NCBI RefSeq assembly: GCF_017571495.1 | Contig: NZ_JAGETZ010000011.1 | Location: 62,001 to 126,000 of the forward strand | Direction: 5' to 3' | Length of the DNA: 64,000 nt | From: Hymenobacter negativus | GTDB taxonomy: Bacteria > Bacteroidota > Bacteroidia > Cytophagales > Hymenobacteraceae | Part shown: piece by piece, positions 8,652 through 17,555 of the stretch | Numbering within the stretch: position 1 is the stretch's first letter | Layout: the number at the start of each line of letters is the position of its first letter | Position numbers and translations under genes: made by a program | The notes under the pieces: model-generated | What the model was told of the DNA's origin: nothing | The model's database searches: none | What the model saw: only the letters and a program-made list of their open reading frames with translations

Positions 8652-9281
8652 CTACATCACCCGGACCACTTGCTTTTTGAGGGGCGACCAGGTGACACCA
8701 CGATGGTCTTCCTTGCCTTTCAGATAGTCGAAGCGGATGGCGTCAGGGCGCTGTTGCAGGTCGGTCCAAGTGGCTTGGTCCAGGTTTTCGATGTTGGTTG
8801 GGAAAGCGGATTTTTTGTCTACTGCGGGCGTATGAAACTGCGACGACTGGAAAAACTGGTCGATGCGCTTTAATACGAAGGCTTCGCGCTCGGCCCGGGT
8901 AGCAGTAGGATTTTTCATTTCGTACACCAAAGAGGCTTCGAGGTCGGGCTCAGTTAGCATTTCGCGGAAGATGACCTGCCCGCTGGCATCGGTGATGGTA
9001 AATTCTCCGGTGCCTTCGAGTACGGATGGCCCGCGAAAAACCAGCTTGAATGCATCGGCCGGACCTTTGGGGCTGCTGAAATTGTGTCTGGCGCGTGCTA
9101 CCCGCAGGGTATCGCTCACGGCCGAGACGGCTTTGGTGTGCGAGGTGTCGGGTGCAGGCAGGGCAGAAGTATCGGGTGTGGAGCGGTCGGTCATACCCGA
9201 AACCGTTCCTTCGTTCACAGCGGAAGGGGTGGAGTTGCAGGCCGCTAACAGCGGCAACAGGGCAAGCCAGAAAAGGCGCAT
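8652..9281 (-). CDS. Hypothetical lipoprotein
   Basis: A 209-residue protein. The N-terminus MRLFWLALLPLLAACNS is a lipoprotein signal peptide with lipobox LAAC, so it should be lipid-anchored and exported. A Ser/Thr/Pro-rich linker (residues ~17-60) is followed by a globular domain with the motif FKLVFRGPSVLEGTGEFTITDASG and a C-terminal segment ending in SPLKKQVVRVM. I do not recognise the family. It is convergent with the DsbA-like gene, with 18 bp between the stop codons. Confidence 0.8.
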   Translation of the reverse strand: MRLFWLALLPLLAACNSTPSAVNEGTVSGMTDRSTPDTSALPAPDTSHTKAVSAVSDTLRVARARHNFSSPKGPADAFKLVFRGPSVLEGTGEFTITDASGQVIFREMLTEPDLEASLVYEMKNPTATRAEREAFVLKRIDQFFQSSQFHTPAVDKKSAFPTNIENLDQATWTDLQQRPDAIRFDYLKGKEDHRGVTWSPLKKQVVRVM

Positions 9282-9364
9282 CAGCAGGGAGAGTTAGAGA
9301 GTGAATACCTTGCTACTACGCGCCTCATGGCCTGGTAAGTTGTCGCAACCGCCCGCTAGCTGCT

Positions 9365-10240
9365 TCAGTGCCACAGAAGCATGGCAATAAAGGCGGCGCT
9401 TAAGCACAGCGAGGACACCTGGTTCATGCGCATGGTGTGCTCAAAGTCAGCGGCCGCCTCGTCGTGCCATACCGCCCAGGCCCAGCGGCTGAATAGCGCC
9501 ACGACTGGTCCGGTTGCGACCAAAAAAATCAGCAGCGGCCGGATTTCCTGCCGTAGCCAGTAGGCCAGGCCCAGAGCCGCTGCGCCCGTCAGCAGGCCAA
9601 TGGCCGCAAAAATAAATGTGCCCCGAATGCCGAGCCGCAAGCTCAGGGTGCGGTCGCCGCGCCGGGCATCTTCTTCGTGCTGGTACACCTGCGTGAGGGG
9701 GTAGGAGCCGCACAAAAACAAGGTGCTGACCAGCGCCAGCAGCAAGTTGGTCTTCTCAAAAAGCTGCTCTGGAGTAGCACCCACGCCCACCTGTGTCATC
9801 AGCAGCGTGAAAGCGCCCTGAAAAATCACCACCACCAGCGTGCTCAGCAGCGGGTATTTCTTCAGACGTATACCCTCGTAGCTGTAGGCCTTCGATACCA
9901 GCAGATACACCACCACCAAGACTGCGAACGGCCGCGAAAGCAGGACCGCGCCGACTACGGCCAACGCATCGAACAGCCACACCAGATGCAACAGCTCGGG
10001 CGTCACCTTGGGGGGGACTTTCAGGCCGCCGATGCTGCCTTCATCCTTATCGTAATAAGAGTTATAGCCATTGGAAGCCGGGTAGGCCAGCAAATGCAGC
10101 ACCACAAACACCCCCGCCGCTCGCCAGCTACTCCAAGGACCACGCAAGGCGCTCAGCCCAAACCAGAATACCGGCATGAGGTACACAGAAAACGGAATGC
10201 GCAGCAGCGGCAGTGCCCGGCGATAATTATCAATTATCAA
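9365..10240 (-). CDS. UbiA-family prenyltransferase
   Basis: About 291 residues with eight or nine hydrophobic segments, an integral membrane prenyltransferase. The first Asp-rich motif is NGYNSYYDKDEGSIGG (around residue 60), the second is YQHEEDARRGDRTLSLRLG (around 195), which together coordinate Mg-diphosphate in UbiA/MenA enzymes. The substrate could be a quinone precursor; no men or ubi neighbours are present to decide. The frame has no ATG before residue 22. TTG at 10240 keeps the conserved LPLLRIPFSVYL segment and is the best start. It lies downstream of the methyltransferase on the same strand, separated by a repeat. Confidence 0.85.
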   Translation of the reverse strand: MIIDNYRRALPLLRIPFSVYLMPVFWFGLSALRGPWSSWRAAGVFVVLHLLAYPASNGYNSYYDKDEGSIGGLKVPPKVTPELLHLVWLFDALAVVGAVLLSRPFAVLVVVYLLVSKAYSYEGIRLKKYPLLSTLVVVIFQGAFTLLMTQVGVGATPEQLFEKTNLLLALVSTLFLCGSYPLTQVYQHEEDARRGDRTLSLRLGIRGTFIFAAIGLLTGAAALGLAYWLRQEIRPLLIFLVATGPVVALFSRWAWAVWHDEAAADFEHTMRMNQVSSLCLSAAFIAMLLWH

Positions 10241-10303
10241 TGAAGGATGAGGAATGAAGGATGAGGAATCGTGACAAATGTCGGTTAAGTAAATTCCTCA
10301 TCC
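10241..10303. repeat. Short direct plus inverted repeat between two minus-strand genes
   Basis: TGAAGGATGAGGAA occurs twice in tandem (10241-10254, 10255-10268), and its inverted core ATTCCTCATCC lies at 10293-10303, overlapping the stop of the methyltransferase gene. This looks like a small mobile or slippage-born palindromic element. Confidence 0.6.
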
Positions 10304-11101
10304 CTCACTAAGCGAAGTGTCAGGCCAGCCAATCAGATAAGTTACTTCCGGCCCCCACCAATGTCGCTCTTTGCCGACATGCCAGACAAACCGGCGTTCC
10401 GGGTCGGCGGCGTGGGCCAGAGCCAGGAGTTCGGTGGTGGAGTACATGCGCAGCAGCGAAACTGAGCCATCCCAGATAGTGCACAGGGGGATGAGCGGAA
10501 TGAGGTAAGTGAACACCAGTCGGCTCAGCCGAAAGGGCCGAAAAAACGGTGTGAGTAGTAGCTGTGCCACCGGCAGCACCGTCCAGGCTAGCAGCAGTTC
10601 GGCCCAATGCTTGCCCGCGCCCTCAAATACGCCAATGCCGGTATTGGCCCGCACAGCGTCGCGCAGCATGGCTTCGGCTGCTGCGGGAGGGAAATGATGA
10701 AATGCTGAAAAGATGGCACGGAAGCCGGGCAGATGCGCAGGCACGGCCAGCGCATTCACTGAAGTGGGCTCGTAGCCGATGGCACCTTGGGTTTGCCGGG
10801 CAATGTCGGCCCAGGCGGCGGGTTGCGGGTAGAGGTCGGTAAGGGTGATGGTGGTGTCGGGCTGGCCATGCGTACGGAGCGTTGCCAGCACGGTTTCGGT
10901 GCCGCCACCCGCGCCGGCGCCCAGCTCCAGCACGCGGGTTTGGCCGGTGCGGGCAAGACCCTCGGCCAGGAGCGGCGTAATGGGTCGATAGGTGCCCAAG
11001 GTCGAAATCATGAACCGCAGGTAGTCCATCATCCCGGCTCGAATGATGGCCGGAAACCACGGCAAATCCTCAAACTCGAACAACCGGAGGCGAAGGCGCA
11101 T
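10298..11101 (-). CDS. Class I SAM-dependent methyltransferase
   Basis: A 267-residue protein. Motif I of the Rossmann SAM-binding fold is VLELGAGAGGGTETVLA (around residue 77). The acidic end of beta-2 is ITLTDLYPQ, and a FSAFHHFPP segment fits motif IV. A hydrophobic stretch at ~170-205 (LLLAWTVLPVAQLLLTPFF) suggests membrane association, which is unusual for a soluble methyltransferase. The substrate is unknown. It lies on the same strand as, and 57 bp upstream of, the UbiA-like gene, so a joint role in lipid or quinone metabolism is possible but unproven. Confidence 0.82.
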   Translation of the reverse strand: MRLRLRLFEFEDLPWFPAIIRAGMMDYLRFMISTLGTYRPITPLLAEGLARTGQTRVLELGAGAGGGTETVLATLRTHGQPDTTITLTDLYPQPAAWADIARQTQGAIGYEPTSVNALAVPAHLPGFRAIFSAFHHFPPAAAEAMLRDAVRANTGIGVFEGAGKHWAELLLAWTVLPVAQLLLTPFFRPFRLSRLVFTYLIPLIPLCTIWDGSVSLLRMYSTTELLALAHAADPERRFVWHVGKERHWWGPEVTYLIGWPDTSLSEG

Positions 11102-11170
11102 GCCCGTTTCTTACGCACCAATGCCAAGGACGGTCAGAAGGAAGCGTAAAAACTGGCGGAATGCCCAAGC

Positions 11171-11650
11171 TTAATAGTTCATGCCAGAGAGCTTGATGGG
11201 CACACGCCGGGTGACGTGAGCAGACTGGGGCGGCCAAGCCAGCGACTGTTTGGCAGCTGGCCGGGGGCGATACACCCACATTACGGCCAACACTGTTGCC
11301 ACCAAGTAGGGCTTTGATATGCTTAATAGGCTGCTGACCGGACCGATAGGCAGCATATTAATCAGTAGATAATTGCCAATAGCAAAGCTCAGTAGCACCA
11401 CCACCAGCGCCGTGAGCCGGCAGCGCCAGCCTGTGCAATAGGCCTGCGCTAGCGCAAAGAAGGGAATGGCTAATGGTACGCCTATCAGCGAAATGATGGC
11501 TGCTACCAGGCCAATAATGAGAGGGACCGCAGCGTCGGTGGGGGATTCGCGGCAAAAATCTATCACCAGCCAAGTAGTGCCGCCCAAGTTGGTCAGGAAC
11601 CAGATGGCAAGCGTGCGGGCTGTAGCCGAAGTTCGAGTAGCAGTTGACAT
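11171..11650 (-). CDS. Hypothetical four-helix membrane protein
   Basis: 159 residues with about four hydrophobic segments (LAIWFLTNLGGTTWLVIDF, PLIIGLVAAIISLIGVPLAI, LTALVVVLLSFAIGNYLLI, YLVATVLAVMWVY) and a charged Pro/Arg-rich C-terminal tail. No signal peptide cleavage site and no recognised family. It stands 69 bp upstream of the methyltransferase gene on the same strand. Confidence 0.65.
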   Translation of the reverse strand: MSTATRTSATARTLAIWFLTNLGGTTWLVIDFCRESPTDAAVPLIIGLVAAIISLIGVPLAIPFFALAQAYCTGWRCRLTALVVVLLSFAIGNYLLINMLPIGPVSSLLSISKPYLVATVLAVMWVYRPRPAAKQSLAWPPQSAHVTRRVPIKLSGMNY

Positions 11651-12358
11651 ACACTAAAGGGGTTACGATGTGGCGTCCCTCTCGATTACGCTGGAGTTGC
11701 TGTCCTCCGCGCAATCAACAGAACTTGACCGAGCTACGAAGCATTGTAAATGAATGGTTTGTGAGAGCTGTGATTATATTTCTGGGAAATTTGGTCTCAA
11801 ATTGGTACTGCGAATTAGTCTATGCACCATCTGGTTAGCCAGTTGATTTTGAAGGGGCTTTAAATTGAAAATGTCTGGATGAAATATTCTATTACGCACT
11901 TCCTGTCTTGGTTTGAGACGAACAGAAGGCGTATAGATTGACCAAATTCAGCAGATTCTTATGTATTATCCCAGCCATGAGTAGCGCTGCTAGGCTTCAG
12001 GGCCGGCTGCTACCCGACTTCAGCTACTTCTCAGGTTCGTCATCCTGGATAGCGCTAGTGTGCCGCTCAGAAGTTGCAGCTAGCGAATCCACGCCCACCA
12101 AGCCAGTGCACTGCTGGCCAAAACCTGGAGCAATAACCTATTCGAGTTTGCAAATAGACCTGATATAGTGTTCGAATAAATCAGTATGCCAAACCACAAA
12201 ATGGCCCCGAGTGAATTGGTGTAAAGCCATATGTTCTAGTACTTGAGGTTCCAAGTTCGTTGGATGAATTTTTGGACCGTCATAAGATTTCTGGATAATG
12301 CATGGCAAGCATACCAATCTTTTTTCTCAACTTTGCACCACAAAGCACTTCGATACCT
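11651..12358. other. 708-bp AT-richer intergenic region
   Basis: Base composition is visibly richer in A/T than in neighbouring genes. Short open frames (for example 11938-12168 on the plus strand) have no convincing start or conserved look. A promoter-like CAACTTTG lies about 20 nt before the membrane-protein ATG at 12359. I see no hairpin, tRNA or repeat. Confidence 0.45.
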
Positions 12359-13021
12359 ATGAAGCCCGCCGCCGCTCCCGACCCGCTCGCCCAGCTCACC
12401 GAAATCCGCGCTATCATGGAGCGTAGCTCGCGCTTTTTGTCGCTCTCGGGCCTGAGCGGGGTGGGAGCAGGCGTGGTAGCGCTGCTGGGCTCGGCCGCCG
12501 GGCATTTCTACCTGCAAAGCGAATTTCCCGACGGCTACCTGCGCCTGATGAAGGCGTCAGAGGCCGAGCGGCAGGCGGCGCTGCCATTTCTGCTGCTGCT
12601 GGCCGGCGGCATGATTGGTGCGGCGCTGTTGGTGGCATTTTTCTTCACACGTCGGCGCACCCACCGCGCCGGCCAAACGCTGTGGAGCAGCCCAGCCCGG
12701 CGCTTGGCCGTGGCCCTGGCCGTGCCGCTGGTGGCGGGCGGTCTGTTTTGCCTGCGCCTGTACCTGGGCGGCGATGCCGGCATGGTAGTACCTGGCCTAC
12801 TGGTGTTTTATGGCCTCGCGCTGCTCAACGCCAGTAAGTACACACTGGACGAAATCCGCTGGCTGGGCCTTACCCAGATTGTACTGGGGCTGCTGGCCAT
12901 GCTGCAACCCGGCTGGGGCTTGATTTACTTTGCACTCGGCTTTGGCCTGGGCCACATCGGCTACGGCTTGCTGATGTATAACCGCTACGAGCGGCCGGGC
13001 GCGGCTGGTGCGTCGGCCTAA
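12359..13021 (+). CDS. Hypothetical membrane protein, partner of winged-helix regulator
   Basis: About 220 residues. A soluble N-terminus (DPLAQLTEIRAIMERSSRFLSL) leads into about six hydrophobic segments, with an arginine-rich loop FFTRRRTHRAGQ in the middle. The ATG at 12359 is preferred over the upstream in-frame ATG at 12302 because the promoter-like CAACTTTG lies between them. The winged-helix gene begins 17 bp after the stop. Paired membrane-protein and small-regulator genes of this kind are common in Bacteroidota; their role is not established. Confidence 0.75.
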   Translation: MKPAAAPDPLAQLTEIRAIMERSSRFLSLSGLSGVGAGVVALLGSAAGHFYLQSEFPDGYLRLMKASEAERQAALPFLLLLAGGMIGAALLVAFFFTRRRTHRAGQTLWSSPARRLAVALAVPLVAGGLFCLRLYLGGDAGMVVPGLLVFYGLALLNASKYTLDEIRWLGLTQIVLGLLAMLQPGWGLIYFALGFGLGHIGYGLLMYNRYERPGAAGASA

Positions 13022-13038
13022 CCCCGCAGTAACTCGTC

Positions 13039-13332
13039 GTGAAGCACCTCATCCACACCCTCAACAAAGCCTTCGACCATCGTGTGCGCCTCGGCGTGAT
13101 GGCCGTGCTGCTGGCTAACGAGTCGGTGAGCTTCAATGACCTCAAAGAAGCCCTCGACCTCACCGATGGCAACCTCGCCAGCCACGTCGCCGCTCTTGAA
13201 AAGGCCGAATATGTGCTGGTTAGTAAGCAATTCATTGGTAAAAAGCCCAATACTACTTACACTGCCACCGCCGCTGGCAAAGTCGCATTCCAGCAGCACT
13301 TAGAAACCCTGGAGAAACTGCTGCGAGGGTAG
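13039..13332 (+). CDS. Winged-helix transcriptional regulator (MarR/ArsR-like)
   Basis: A 97-residue single-domain DNA-binding protein. HTH helices are seen in VRLGVMAVLLANESVSFNDLKEALDLTDGNLASHVAALEKAEYV, followed by the wing strand KKPNTTYTATAAGKVAF. This is the HTH_34-type fold that binds DNA as a dimer. The start is GTG at 13039, giving the usual KHLIHTLNKAFDHRVR N-terminus. It follows the membrane-protein gene by 17 bp and probably shares its transcript. The ligand or signal is unknown. Confidence 0.88.
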   Translation: MKHLIHTLNKAFDHRVRLGVMAVLLANESVSFNDLKEALDLTDGNLASHVAALEKAEYVLVSKQFIGKKPNTTYTATAAGKVAFQQHLETLEKLLRG

Positions 13333-13372
13333 GGCAGCTACTGTTTTGTATTCAATAGCGCTTATTGCAATT

Positions 13373-14032
13373 ATGTCGCTGCTCGCTCACTTTCCTCATC
13401 GTTCGCGCCGCTGGTTACGCTGGTTGGCCGGCCTGATGATGACTGTGCTGGTCACCGGGGGCGTGCTGTTTGTAGTGGGCGACTTTGGAATTGTGCAGCG
13501 GCTGTTGAATGGCGTTGAAAGTCGGGCCATTATGGGCCGGTCTACCCGCGCTGACCGGTGGGGGCTGCAACTGCTCTACAGTATCCTCCAGTTGGGCGGC
13601 CGGGTGGCATATCCACGAGCCGCGGAAATGCTGGATTATTACTGCGCTGGCCTCGGCGATACGCTGCGTTTCGATGCGCAACCCTTGTTGCGGCACCCGG
13701 AGGTTAAGCAGGCCCTGCGGTTGCACAAGCCGGGCATTACGTTCCGGCATCAGGCAAGTGCAGGACCGTTTTACATTGTCCAGCATACCGATTGGGACCT
13801 TTATTATGCGTTTGATTTGCTGTACATCCGTTGGGAGCCTAGTGGAGTAGTGTTTCATGATAACTACTTTTTTCAGCCCCTTGCGCGCCACTCTTACACC
13901 CGCTTTCACTTTGGCCGCATGCGGTGCAAGCTCAACGACGGCCTTATTAGAGTAGCATACCCGAAGGCTAAGGCATTCATTGCTTATAGTAAAGTGTCAG
14001 CGCCGCTAGAAATCCATCCCATTCCTGATTAA
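13373..14032 (+). CDS. Hypothetical membrane-anchored protein
   Basis: About 219 residues. The N-terminus has an Arg-rich segment (PHRSRRWLRW) and one strong hydrophobic helix (LAGLMMTVLVTGGVLFVVGDF), suggesting a single anchor with the rest exported or cytoplasmic. The remainder is aromatic-rich (FYIVQHTDWDLYYAFDLLYIRW). No family is recognised. The ATG at 13373 is preferred over a TTG at 13346. The start lies 40 bp after the regulator stop, so co-transcription is possible. Confidence 0.6.
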   Translation: MSLLAHFPHRSRRWLRWLAGLMMTVLVTGGVLFVVGDFGIVQRLLNGVESRAIMGRSTRADRWGLQLLYSILQLGGRVAYPRAAEMLDYYCAGLGDTLRFDAQPLLRHPEVKQALRLHKPGITFRHQASAGPFYIVQHTDWDLYYAFDLLYIRWEPSGVVFHDNYFFQPLARHSYTRFHFGRMRCKLNDGLIRVAYPKAKAFIAYSKVSAPLEIHPIPD

Positions 14033-14069
14033 AGCAACTGTTTTCTCCATATTCTCTTTTTTTACGTAT

Positions 14070-14089
14070 TAACTTTGAATTACAAAGTT
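14070..14089 (+). promoter_or_regulatory. -7 element TAACTTTG within a small inverted repeat
   Basis: TAACTTTG (14070-14077) matches TAnnTTTG and is part of AACTTTG-AATTA-CAAAGTT (14071-14089). It is 135 nt before the DUF4173 start, in a T-rich region. The distance implies a long leader, so a second promoter nearer the gene is possible. Confidence 0.4.
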
Positions 14090-14211
14090 CTTTATATTGA
14101 TGTTGGGTGCTAGGATGGCGGCTGGCAATAAGAACAATTAATAAGTCGAATAGGCTCTTTTTTTGGTTATCCACTTTGAAAAAAAAAGTACTTTAATAAA
14201 TTAACAAAATC

Positions 14212-15831
14212 ATGAATCCTACTGCCGAATCTGCGGAGCAGTGGCCCCTGAACCACGCCGCCTTTGCCCAACCTGCACTCACGCCCCTCACAGCGGCTCA
14301 AAAGCTGCTGCTGCCGCTGGGCGTGGTCCTGTTCGACTGGCTGTTCTGGCGCGAGAATGGGGGCGTCAACATATTGGTGTTTACCATTTTCATCATTGGG
14401 TCGCAGCTGCTGATGCTGCCGCGGCACGCGCCCGCCCGCCGTTCGGGCTACCTCTGGCTGATGGTAGGAGGGAGCCTGTTTGCCGGCATGATGATGGCCG
14501 TCTACGGCTCTGGGGTAGCTGCGCTGGCCTGCACGGTATCCCTGCTGCTGATGCTGGGCTACATCAATCAGCCGCATTTGAAGCTGGTGCTCTATGCCTT
14601 GCTCACGGCTGCCAACAGTGTGGCGCAGGCCTGGCTGCGGGTACTGCGCAACGTGCGGGCCCCGCGTAATACCGGCGCAGGCGCCCGCCGCAGCTGGTTC
14701 TACGGCCGCTTGCTGCTGGTGCCGCTAGTGATTCTGGGTGCGTTTCACCTGCTGTTTGCAGTGGCCAACCCGCGCTATGAGGAGCTGAGCAGCCGGGCGC
14801 TGGCAGCGTTGGGCAACTGGCTGGCGATGCTGCTGCCGGACATCTCCTTCGCGCACTTCCTGTTTTTCCTGCTGGGTTTTGTGGTCACGGCCGGAGCCAT
14901 CGTGACGGTGCCGGTGTACGTGTTTGCCGACCACGAATCGCGCTTTGGTGAGTTCATCCGGCGGCAGCGCGACCGGTTAGCATCATTCGGAGTGCGCCGG
15001 CCGGACTTCCGCTGGAAAAACACGCGTACACTCGATTTGCGCAAGGAGTTTCTGGCTGCCGCCGCCGTTTTCGGGCTGGTAAACGTGCTGCTGCTGGCCG
15101 TTAACGCCATCGACATCAACTGGCTGTGGTTCGGCTTCGTGCCGGCGAAAGGGTTCGACCTGGCTCAATTTGTACACGAAGGCACGTATGTGCTCATCTT
15201 CAGCATCCTGCTGGCCATGGGCATTGTGCTGTGGTTCTTCCGCCGCAACCTCAATTTCTACCAGCCCGGCCTGCCCTGGCTGCGCTGGGGCGCCACGGTG
15301 TGGGTGCTGCAAAACGCCATCCTGGCCGTGTCGGTGGGCCTGCGCAACTACTACTACATCCTCAACAGCGGCATTGCCTACAAGCGGATTGGCGTGTGCT
15401 TTTTCCTGTTGCTTACTTTCTTCGGCTTGGTCACGGTGCTCCTCAAAATCTGGCAGCGCCGTTCGGCCTATAGCCTCATCCGGCTCAATGCGCTGGCTGT
15501 GTACGCGGTGCTGCTCATGCTGGCCGCCGGCAATTGGGAGGTCTGGATGGCCCGCTACAACCTCCAGCCACGCTTTCGCAACATCGATATCGGCTTTCTA
15601 CTCGCTATGCCCGGCCGTGTGCTGCCCGAGCTGGTGGCTCATCGTGCCCAACTGGCCCAAGTTCCTAGCCTCACCATTGAGGACGAATACGGACAGGCTA
15701 AATCCATTGCGGCCTTTGATGCCCAGGCCCGCATTGATGCAGCCGTGGCAGCCTGGAAAATCCAGTATTCTATCAATTCCGACTGGCAGGGCCTCACTTA
15801 TGCCGACTGGGAAACTTACCAGGAGCTGTAA
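14212..15831 (+). CDS. DUF4173 (DUF4153-like) membrane protein
   Basis: A 539-residue polytopic membrane protein with about 12 hydrophobic segments. Features typical of the family are the N-terminal LGVVLFDWLFWRENGGVNI, the central WFGFVPAKGFDLAQFVHEGTYVLIFSI and LRNYYYILNSGIAYKRIGV, then a soluble C-terminal region (~450-539). The function of the family is not established. It heads a run of small membrane-protein genes on the same strand (15847-18473). The start ATG at 14212 follows an A-rich leader. Confidence 0.85.
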   Translation: MNPTAESAEQWPLNHAAFAQPALTPLTAAQKLLLPLGVVLFDWLFWRENGGVNILVFTIFIIGSQLLMLPRHAPARRSGYLWLMVGGSLFAGMMMAVYGSGVAALACTVSLLLMLGYINQPHLKLVLYALLTAANSVAQAWLRVLRNVRAPRNTGAGARRSWFYGRLLLVPLVILGAFHLLFAVANPRYEELSSRALAALGNWLAMLLPDISFAHFLFFLLGFVVTAGAIVTVPVYVFADHESRFGEFIRRQRDRLASFGVRRPDFRWKNTRTLDLRKEFLAAAAVFGLVNVLLLAVNAIDINWLWFGFVPAKGFDLAQFVHEGTYVLIFSILLAMGIVLWFFRRNLNFYQPGLPWLRWGATVWVLQNAILAVSVGLRNYYYILNSGIAYKRIGVCFFLLLTFFGLVTVLLKIWQRRSAYSLIRLNALAVYAVLLMLAAGNWEVWMARYNLQPRFRNIDIGFLLAMPGRVLPELVAHRAQLAQVPSLTIEDEYGQAKSIAAFDAQARIDAAVAAWKIQYSINSDWQGLTYADWETYQEL

Positions 15832-15846
15832 GCACAACGCGCCCTG

Positions 15847-16194
15847 ATGGAAGCTACACAATTAGCTAGGGAGATACGTGCCAGCGTTTCATGGTTCGCC
15901 GGCTTATTAGCCGGCTGCTCGGCAATGGTCTGGCTCATCCTCGACACCTGGCCGGACGATGCGGAGCTGCTTTGGCTGGTGCGGGGCCTTGTATTGGGTA
16001 CGCACTTGCTCATCTGGCAGCATTCGGTGAGCCCGCTGCACGACGTGCCCTCCACCGGCAAGCTGCCCGGCTGGCTGGTCACGGCCCACACGACTTGGTT
16101 TGGCCTGCTGCTGCTGTTTCAGGCCGCCTGCATATTCTGCCTGCCCATCATCGATATTCTGGGTTCGCTGATACGGGAAACTGATTTCCACTAA
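15847..16194 (+). CDS. Small hypothetical membrane protein
   Basis: 115 residues with three hydrophobic segments (SWFAGLLAGCSAMVWLIL, LLWLVRGLVLGTHLLIW, TTWFGLLLLFQAACIFCL). It starts 15 bp after the DUF4173 stop, so it is probably translated from the same mRNA. No family is recognised. Confidence 0.65.
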   Translation: MEATQLAREIRASVSWFAGLLAGCSAMVWLILDTWPDDAELLWLVRGLVLGTHLLIWQHSVSPLHDVPSTGKLPGWLVTAHTTWFGLLLLFQAACIFCLPIIDILGSLIRETDFH

Positions 16195-16239
16195 CGCTTT
16201 CAAAAAGCCTTCAATCCACTCCATTTACCTTTTTTAGCC

Positions 16240-16461
16240 ATGACTGGACTTCCCCAATTCGCGCTCACTTTCCTCGGCATTCTGTTCTGCATCGGCGATG
16301 TGGCTGCGCTGGGCCTGCTACTCACCTGGCAGGAGCGGGCCCCGTCGCCCGACGTGCGCTGGCGGCGGCTGGTGCGCGGCGTGCTGCCGGCCACGGCCAT
16401 TTTGCTGGGCCTGCTGCTACTGGCCTTTACCCAGATTATGCTGCTATGGGCTCAGCAATAA
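16240..16461 (+). CDS. Very small hypothetical membrane protein
   Basis: 73 residues and two hydrophobic helices (ALTFLGILFCIGDVAALGLLL and LPATAILLGLLLLAFTQIML) joined by a charged loop QERAPSPDVRWRR. The next gene's start is 32 bp after its stop. No homology is recognised; the membrane-hairpin pattern and close spacing support a real gene. Confidence 0.6.
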   Translation: MTGLPQFALTFLGILFCIGDVAALGLLLTWQERAPSPDVRWRRLVRGVLPATAILLGLLLLAFTQIMLLWAQQ

Positions 16462-16493
16462 TTTGCCGTTTTCGTCTCAAACATAAGCGCATC

Positions 16494-16934
16494 ATGCATT
16501 TAACCAAAGAGGGCCCGACCCAGGAAATCGCCCCTCCAGACCAAACCTCCGTCGAAGCCAGTAGCCAGTCTCAGCGCTGGCTGGCTATTGCTCAACAAGT
16601 GAAGGACAGCATTACCATCGTGCTGATGTTATCAACGGGCATGCTCATTTTCGGCGTCTTGTTCGGAATTGCTATTCCAGGTTTGGCGCTCTACTGCCTG
16701 CGCTGGAAGCTGGTGCCCGAAGGTGCCCGTCAGGTCAGCAGCGGCTGGCTCTGGCTGCTCACGCTGGTGCACGAGCTTATTTGTGCTGTGGGTTTCTACA
16801 GCCTTGGTCCACCCGAAGATGATTTCATCGTCGGCCATTTGGACATTGGCTACGGGCTGGGAGCGTTGGTGAGCTTGTTTGCGCTGCGCAGTTCGGGCTG
16901 GCTTACTCCGGGCAAACCACAATGGCGCGCATGA
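16494..16934 (+). CDS. Hypothetical membrane protein
   Basis: About 146 residues from the ATG at 16494; a longer frame from 16446 would overlap the previous gene and adds basic residues only. A polar N-terminus (residues 1-40) precedes three or four hydrophobic segments (TIVLMLSTGMLIFGVLFGIAIPG, WLWLLTLVHELICAVGF, GYGLGALVSLFAL). An acidic loop GPPEDDF lies between the last two. No recognised family. Confidence 0.6.
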   Translation: MHLTKEGPTQEIAPPDQTSVEASSQSQRWLAIAQQVKDSITIVLMLSTGMLIFGVLFGIAIPGLALYCLRWKLVPEGARQVSSGWLWLLTLVHELICAVGFYSLGPPEDDFIVGHLDIGYGLGALVSLFALRSSGWLTPGKPQWRA

Positions 16935-17281
16935 GTGGTAACGCATCCCTGCGCTGGAAACTGCCGTGGCCAGTGGTACCACCCCGACTCTGGGGCACGG
17001 CCGCTGCTACTGCCATGGCCATCACCAGCCTGATTTTCAACCAGGAACTTTGGCCGCATCATCCGCAAGCCCGGCAATGGAGTTGGATATTACTGGCCAT
17101 GCTGCTCCAAGCAGGCGCGTTTCAGTTAATTCTGGTTTTATAGGAGTGGCCCAGCGCTTTTTCCGGTCCTAGCTGGGTGCGGTGGTTGCTGCACCTCATG
17201 GTAGTATCTGCCATTGCCTGCATTGGGTTGGGGCAGGTATGCCTGTTTGCCATCAGCTACTTTATGGTAGTCAGTAGCTAA
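16922..17281 (+). pseudogene. Small membrane-protein gene interrupted by in-frame TAG
   Basis: The frame starting ATG at 16922 (or 16931) overlaps the previous stop and encodes 73 residues up to a TAG at 17141-17143. Without any frame change it continues for 45 more codons to TAA at 17279-17281. That extension holds a typical membrane helix (WLLHLMVVSAIACIGLGQ...). The combined product of about 119 residues would resemble its small membrane neighbours in size and character. A G-to-A change in a Trp TGG, or C-to-T in a Gln CAG, would explain the TAG. Either the gene is recently inactivated, or only the first 73 residues are made. Confidence 0.6.
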
Positions 17282-17555
17282 CTGCAATAGTGCAGAGTAG
17301 AATTGGGACAGAGCAACTCCTTTTAGGTAGCAGTTATTTTTCAATATAAAACTAGATTATTTTAATTAGTGTGATATCGATGCCAAGAGCTATTTTAAGT
17401 CAAATAGCATTCTGTATCAGTATGTAAAAGGTGCTGAACCATAATAGTGTATTACAGAAAATGATGGATTATCAAGTTAATTGTTTAGTTTGGTGCCCCA
17501 TAAGGCTTCCCAGATATGGAAAAGCCTGTGACAATCTATTAATTGCTTGTCCCGC

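Noticed and set aside
11938..12168. 76-codon frame in the 11.65-12.36 kb gap
   Set aside because: TTG start, no RBS or promoter, Ser/Pro-rich random look and no neighbour linkage.
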